A stretch of DNA of 64,000 nucleotides, taken from positions 310,001 to 374,000 of the forward strand of contig JAGXGA010000055.1 of NCBI GenBank assembly GCA_024636975.1, written 5' to 3'. Origin of the DNA: Mariniphaga sp. GTDB taxonomy: Bacteria; Bacteroidota; Bacteroidia; Bacteroidales; Prolixibacteraceae. Position 1 is the first letter of the stretch; each line of letters opens with the position of its first letter. Made by a program: the position numbers and the translations under genes. Below the pieces are notes generated by a model. That model had not been told where the DNA came from, ran no database searches, and saw nothing but the letters and a program-made list of their open reading frames with translations. Below, piece after piece: positions 59,968 to 64,000 of the stretch.

Positions 59968-61602
59968 ATGAAGAATAAAATTTCCTTTCTTATTGCATTG
60001 TTAATGTTTTCGTTTGCAGCTTTTACGCAAACCAATCCGGTACACCTGAACTCGATCGGGTTTTTGCCCGGATTGCCCAAAGTGGCTTCCATACCTCATG
60101 AATGCGGGGAATTTAAAGTGATAAATGCTGAAAGTGGTAAGGAGGTTTTTTCAGGTAAAACCACCGGCCCGGTTTACCAGAAGGACGTTGATCAGAATGT
60201 TTGGTCTGCCGATTTTTCGAAGCTGAAGAAGCCCGGCAAATATTATGTGGAAGTGCCGGGTATAGGCCGTTCCACTGAATTTGAGATTGCAAAGGATGTT
60301 TATGAGTTTGCCACCAAAACCAGTATGCGTGCCTTTTACCTGTGGCGTTGCGGCATGGCCGTTCATGGGGAGCACGATGGCAATGTATATGAGACAGAGG
60401 ATTGTCATTTAAACGACGGGTATGAAGATTATATCGGTAATTCCGGTTCGCAGCGCGACGGTACCGGTGGTTGGCACGATGCCGGCGACCATGGTAAGTA
60501 CACGGTGAATGCCGGCGTTACCCTTGGGTTGATGTTTTATGCATGGAACCATTTTCAGAAGCAGCTCGATAAGATTGATTACGAATTACCTGAAACGGCT
60601 CCCGGATTTCCGGAGTATTTGCAGGAGCTGAAATGGGAGACCGACTGGCTGCTTAAAATGCCTTACCCCGATGGCTCGGGCAGGGTATCACATAAATTGA
60701 CACGCACCAACTTTTCCGGCTTTATTATGCCGCAGGATGATGATGCCAAGCGCTATTTTACCGAGTGGAGCTCGGCAGCAACGGCCGACTTTGTAGCCAT
60801 GATGGCCATGGCTGCCCGCTATTTTAAGCCATACGATGCTGCGTATGCTCAGAAATGCCTCGATGCTGCCTGGACCAGCTACAGCTTTTTGCTTGAGAAC
60901 CCGGAACACAAACGGTTCGTACAGGGTGATTTTAAAACCGGCGGCTACCAGACCCGCGACGATGACGACCGGTTATGGGCGGCTGCTGAGATGTGGGAAA
61001 CTACTGGTGACCCTGTAGCCCTTGAAGATTTCGAGAAACGTGCTGCGGCGATGAACTTCGAAATAGATGAAAACTGGGACTGGAGCGATGTTTCCAACCT
61101 TGGAATGTATGCCTATGCACTGTCGAACCGCAAAGGCAAAAAAGCTGATACAGAGAAAACCATCAGGCAGAATATTGTTTCAAATGCCGATGCACTTGTT
61201 GCAAAAGCGGAGGAAGATGTTTACGGACGCCCCCTTGCAGGCCGCTACTACTGGGGATGCAATGGCACTGTTGCCCGCCAGACCATGAACCTGCAGGTGG
61301 CGAACAAAATACAGCCAAATAAGGAATACATTGAAACTGCGCTGAAAGCAGTTGACCATATTTTGGGCAACAATTACTACAACCGTTCGTATGTTACCGG
61401 TTTGGGCATTCAGCCTCCTATGAACCCGCACGACAGGCGCTCTGGTGCCGATAATGTGGTGGCACCATGGCCGGGTTACATTGTAGGCGGGGGCCATTCA
61501 GCTACCGACTGGGTAGATGTTGAGGAATCGTACAGCCATAATGAAGTGGCCATTAACTGGCAGGGTGCGTGGGTATATGCATTGGCAGGTTTTTTGAAGT
61601 AG
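59968..61602 (+). CDS. Glycoside hydrolase family 9 glucanase
   Basis: A 544-residue secreted enzyme. It has a signal peptide (about residues 1-20, ending at FTQ), an N-terminal Ig-like CelD_N domain (about 22-110, LNSIGFLPGLPKVASI ... KYYVEVPGIGRS) and a GH9 (alpha/alpha)6 barrel. Catalytic-base motif: GGWHDAGDHGKY. C-terminal proton-donor motif: EESYSHNEVAINWQGAWVYALAG. The conserved NPHDRRSGAD segment is also present. It should hydrolyse beta-1,4-glucans or mixed-linkage glucans in the periplasm or outside the cell. No SusCD pair is adjacent in this window, so its polysaccharide locus, if any, is elsewhere. Confidence 0.93.
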   Translation: MKNKISFLIALLMFSFAAFTQTNPVHLNSIGFLPGLPKVASIPHECGEFKVINAESGKEVFSGKTTGPVYQKDVDQNVWSADFSKLKKPGKYYVEVPGIGRSTEFEIAKDVYEFATKTSMRAFYLWRCGMAVHGEHDGNVYETEDCHLNDGYEDYIGNSGSQRDGTGGWHDAGDHGKYTVNAGVTLGLMFYAWNHFQKQLDKIDYELPETAPGFPEYLQELKWETDWLLKMPYPDGSGRVSHKLTRTNFSGFIMPQDDDAKRYFTEWSSAATADFVAMMAMAARYFKPYDAAYAQKCLDAAWTSYSFLLENPEHKRFVQGDFKTGGYQTRDDDDRLWAAAEMWETTGDPVALEDFEKRAAAMNFEIDENWDWSDVSNLGMYAYALSNRKGKKADTEKTIRQNIVSNADALVAKAEEDVYGRPLAGRYYWGCNGTVARQTMNLQVANKIQPNKEYIETALKAVDHILGNNYYNRSYVTGLGIQPPMNPHDRRSGADNVVAPWPGYIVGGGHSATDWVDVEESYSHNEVAINWQGAWVYALAGFLK

Positions 61603-61669
61603 TTATTTGGATAAATTAATATCTGGTAAGATTTTAAAATCCTTATTTGTATATTTAAATAAAAAAATA

Positions 61670-61861
61670 ATGGCAACAGTTATTATTGATACAAGCAGCG
61701 ATGAAGCCAAACGATTGGTTGATTATCTTAAAACTGTAAAATATGTAAAGGTTCTAGAAAATGTAGATTCAGAAACCTACGATTCCGAATTTGTAGAGAT
61801 GATTAACAACCGTAAAGATCAGGCATCAGTAAAAATAGATTTGGATAATCTATGGAAATAG
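61670..61861 (+). CDS. Antitoxin-like protein
   Basis: A 63-residue protein (MATVIIDTSSDEAKRLVDYL ... VKIDLDNLWK) of the type found before Txe/YoeB/RelE toxins in Bacteroidota. The frame is open further upstream (61607), but ATG 61670 gives the usual N-terminus. Its stop (61859-61861) overlaps the toxin ATG (61852-61854), the usual toxin-antitoxin layout. It should neutralise the toxin and, by its C-terminal region, wrap around it. Confidence 0.7.
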   Translation: MATVIIDTSSDEAKRLVDYLKTVKYVKVLENVDSETYDSEFVEMINNRKDQASVKIDLDNLWK

Positions 61862-62115
61862 AATTCAAAACTGGTGCTTTGGATGATATCGAATATTGGT
61901 AACATTCAGGTAATAAAAAAGCTCAAACCAGGATAACCAGTTTGTTAAAATCAATTGCTTTAGCTCCTGAAACTGGAATTGGAAAACCAGAAAAATTAAA
62001 AGCTGGTTTATCCGGCTTTTGGAGCAGGAGAATAAATAAGGAACACCGGATTGTTTATAAGATTGATTACCAAAGACAAGTAGTTACTGTATATTCTCTA
62101 AAAGGTCATTATTAA
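61852..62115 (+). pseudogene. YoeB/RelE-family toxin with a nonsense mutation
   Basis: The frame of 88 codons has one TAA at 61900-61902, after MEIEFKTGALDDIEYW. The rest is a complete toxin: HSGNKKAQTRITSLLKSIA, PEKLKAGLSGFWSRRINKEH, RIVYKIDYQRQVVTVYSLKG, HY. The GFWSRRIN...HRIVY...HY core is typical of Txe/YoeB mRNA interferases. The stop probably arose from AAA or CAA. Read-through would be needed for activity, so the system is likely dead while the antitoxin gene remains. Confidence 0.82.
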
Positions 62116-62123
62116 TAAGGAAA

Positions 62124-62162
62124 AGATGGCATTCATTTTTCGGAATGGATGCCATTTTTTTA
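62124..62162 (+). terminator. Terminator after the toxin-antitoxin genes
   Basis: GATGGCATTCATT and AATGGATGCCAT pair around TTTCGG, followed by a T run. It is nine bases after the toxin stop codon. Confidence 0.82.
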
Positions 62163-62203
62163 ATTGCACTTAGGTGTGTTATAAAGTTATACCTGCACGC
62201 TTT

Positions 62204-62767
62204 CTACTTTCGCCTATTCAGGCGCATGCGGGTCATTCGTTCGCGCATTCCACCGTTATTGAGGAAGTCTTCACCAAGGGATTGCAGCTGCTTGAAAAGC
62301 AGGTAATCGGTTTGTTTTATAAGGCAAATGGCTATATTGGCAATAGTTTCAGGAGGACGGGTTTTTATTAATGACATATAAAAAGCTGTGTCGTTATGCT
62401 TTCGCCCCAGCTCTCGCATCTTCTTTAATTCAATGGAGTCTTTTTCCCATTGGCGGTGCTCCCCTGAACGCAGATAATCTTCATAATCGTTCAGCAGTTC
62501 CTGTAAACTTGCCTTGCCCACATTTACCAGTTTAATTTCCATTTCTTTCGATGTGGCTGAGGCAGCGCAACTTTCCACAATGTTCTGCTTACCTGACCGG
62601 GCAGCCTGTACCATCTGGTCCACGGTTCGGTCGTTCCATTTCAGATAATTTCTGCAGAAATATTTAGTAATATCAAAAATGGCCTCGGCTTTCTGGTAGC
62701 TAAAAAGTTTTTTATAATTGCCGGTGCGGGGTATTAAGGGGTCTTCTTTTTGAGGGGTGGCAGCCAT
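62204..62767 (-). CDS. Four-helix-bundle protein (23S rRNA IVP-like)
   Basis: A 187-residue helical protein: YQKAEAIFDITKYFCRNYL, then DQMVQAARSGKQNIVESCAA and EMEIKLVNVGKASLQELLND, then YEDYLRSGEHRQWEKDS. This matches the four-helix-bundle proteins first seen encoded in 23S rRNA intervening sequences and later as free-standing genes in many Bacteroidota (the QAARSGKQNIVE stretch is typical). The family is pentameric in known structures and has no settled function. It is on the opposite strand to the toxin-antitoxin pair and follows the kinase gene. Confidence 0.85.
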   Translation of the reverse strand: MAATPQKEDPLIPRTGNYKKLFSYQKAEAIFDITKYFCRNYLKWNDRTVDQMVQAARSGKQNIVESCAASATSKEMEIKLVNVGKASLQELLNDYEDYLRSGEHRQWEKDSIELKKMRELGRKHNDTAFYMSLIKTRPPETIANIAICLIKQTDYLLFKQLQSLGEDFLNNGGMRERMTRMRLNRRK

Positions 62768-62847
62768 AGTAGATAGTTTTTTATGTTATTGCTTTTAAAG
62801 TCTTTAATGATCTTAAGTTCATTAAAGATAAGAAGAAATTTTGAGAT

Positions 62848-64000
62848 TCAGAACTCCAAAATGGCAACAGTTTGCCTGCCCGGAGTGGATTCCATTTTAA
62901 GGGTGCCGCCGTGCATGAGCATGATTTGGCGCGAGAGGCTGAGGCCAATGCCGGTGCCCGATTCCTTGGCAGTAAAGAATGGTATAAAAATCTTATCCAT
63001 CAGATCTTCAGGTATTCCGGGGCCGTTGTCTGTCACTGTTATCTGAACCCGGCTTGCGTTGGTATGTGATGCTCTTATTCTGATTGTTCCCCCGGGCATA
63101 TCTTTCAGTGCCTCCACTGAATTTTTCACCAGGTTTATCAGCACCTGCGAAATCTGCTTTTTATCGGCTAGCACCTGGAGATCAGGTGGGGCCACCTCCC
63201 GTGTAATTGGGATGTTATTACCAAGTGGTGAAGCGTTTATTAATGTGAGGGTATTATCAAGCAGGTGTTCCAGGCTTACCGGCTTTTTTTCGGGTGGCGG
63301 TATGCGGGTAAGCTTCCGGTAGTTCTCAACAAAGCTGATGAGACCGGCACCCCGTTCGTTTATTACTTCCAGTCCTTTAATGGTGTTATTGATTACTTTT
63401 TCAGAAGGCATGCTGCCGTTAAGGCTGGTAAAATACTGAAGAATGGTTTCTGAAAGGGAAGTAATGGGTGCCACCGAATTCATAATTTCGTGGGTAAGTA
63501 CCCTGATAAGCTTTATCCAACTTTCAAGTTCCTTTACTTCCATTTCATTTTTTACGTCGTGGAAGGCCACCAGCAGCAGGTTTTCACGTGCTGTTTTGAA
63601 TTGGGTTGATTTTACCGACAGCTGCCGTGTTTGATTTTTTCCGGTAAAGCTTACCAGTTTCTGGGCGCCGGGCTGCAGTTCCTTTACAGAAGTAAAAAGG
63701 TTTTTATCGATGCGCATCAGCTGGTTGATGTGGGTCAGCGATTCATATGCCAGCATCTTGCGGGCGGCCTCATTCGATAAGACAATGTTTCCGTTTTCAT
63801 TGTAAACAATAATACCTGCTGATACATGTTCCAGGATGGCCTTAAAATACTGCTCCTGTTCCTGCAGTTCGAACCGTATGGTTTTGATGAGTTCGTTGAT
63901 GCGGTTCAGGCTGCTGTTCAGATCATTTACAGCTTTATTCCCGGTATGGACAGGGAAACGTAGCGTAGAATCTTCATTTTTAACGGCTTCGAAAAAGAAA
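62848..64000 (-). CDS. PAS-domain sensor histidine kinase, 3' part (continues beyond the window)
   Basis: The frame is open from base 64000 to the stop at 62848. In order it shows a HAMP-like or linker helix (NDLNSSLNRINELIKTIRFE), a PAS domain (YFKAILEHVSAGIIVYNENG ... LSNEAARKML), a dimerisation helix with the phosphoacceptor (LIRVLTHEIMNSVAPITSLS; His in THEIMN) and a GHKL ATPase (ISQVLINLVKNSVEAL, VTDNGPGIPEDLMDKIF, AKESGTGIGLSLSRQIM). It resembles NtrY-type kinases, which usually pair with an NtrX/NtrC-like regulator. The partner gene is not in the window. Confidence 0.9.
   Translation of the reverse strand, partial: FFFEAVKNEDSTLRFPVHTGNKAVNDLNSSLNRINELIKTIRFELQEQEQYFKAILEHVSAGIIVYNENGNIVLSNEAARKMLAYESLTHINQLMRIDKNLFTSVKELQPGAQKLVSFTGKNQTRQLSVKSTQFKTARENLLLVAFHDVKNEMEVKELESWIKLIRVLTHEIMNSVAPITSLSETILQYFTSLNGSMPSEKVINNTIKGLEVINERGAGLISFVENYRKLTRIPPPEKKPVSLEHLLDNTLTLINASPLGNNIPITREVAPPDLQVLADKKQISQVLINLVKNSVEALKDMPGGTIRIRASHTNASRVQITVTDNGPGIPEDLMDKIFIPFFTAKESGTGIGLSLSRQIMLMHGGTLKMESTPGRQTVAILEF

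Overview
The window looks like a chromosomal segment of a Bacteroidota bacterium, probably an environmental Bacteroidales/Marinilabiliales-type organism. The family assignment is inference. It rests on TAnnTTTG-type promoters, weak Shine-Dalgarno sequences, a fused ResB-CcsA protein, a DUF5777-like barrel and a GH9 glucanase. The chromosomal flanks are visibly more GC-rich than the middle.

Left flank (1-12726): a respiratory and nitric-oxide block. Haem c proteins, a cytochrome b561-type membrane subunit, a NapC/NrfH-like seven-haem protein and the cytochrome c assembly protein CcsBA are followed by an Rrf2/NsrR-like regulator diverging from a quinol nitric oxide reductase, then a DUF438/hemerythrin/PAS protein and a DUF1858-DUF2249 protein. 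Together they suggest periplasmic electron transfer plus NO sensing and removal.

Mobile element (about 13805-55665, ~41.9 kb): the competence gene comM is cut between its Walker A and Walker B regions. The 5' part is at 12968-13807 and the 3' part at 55664-56365; joining them at a GA dinucleotide restores the frame. A large serine recombinase (54015-55607) sits at the right end. The two element ends form near-palindromic arms symmetric about that GA, so attL, attR and attP can be read directly. A second, decayed attL lies 447 bp inside the first, recording an earlier related integration. No conjugation genes were found. The left part (15-25 kb) holds small unknown genes, an SF2-helicase-like protein, DNA-binding proteins, a GIY-YIG-like protein and a RadC-like protein.

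The element is a defence cargo carrier. (i) 25651-27937: a three-gene operon of an HNH-like/GHKL-ATPase fusion, a class III nucleotide-cyclase-like protein and a small membrane protein; I know no named system with this composition. (ii) 31065-49646: a type 3 BREX operon (brxF-brxC-pglXI ... brxHII-pglZ-brxA) interrupted by a nuclease-RecQ helicase plus membrane coiled-coil pair and by a hipBA pair with its own duplicated promoter/operator. (iii) 50295-53220: a second three-gene operon of a different cyclase-like protein, a ParB-like protein and a Dam-type adenine methylase. Between these lie repeats: a 19-bp minisatellite, a 23-bp five-fold repeat, a conserved hairpin element in three copies, three copies of an 86-aa gene family, a foldback element and a tRNA-like 3' fragment.

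Right flank (56437-64000): a PD-(D/E)XK-like protein, two broken copies of a HAD/FCP1-like phosphatase, small ORFs, a GH9 glucanase, an antitoxin with a nonsense-mutated YoeB/RelE toxin, a four-helix-bundle protein and the 3' part of a PAS histidine kinase.
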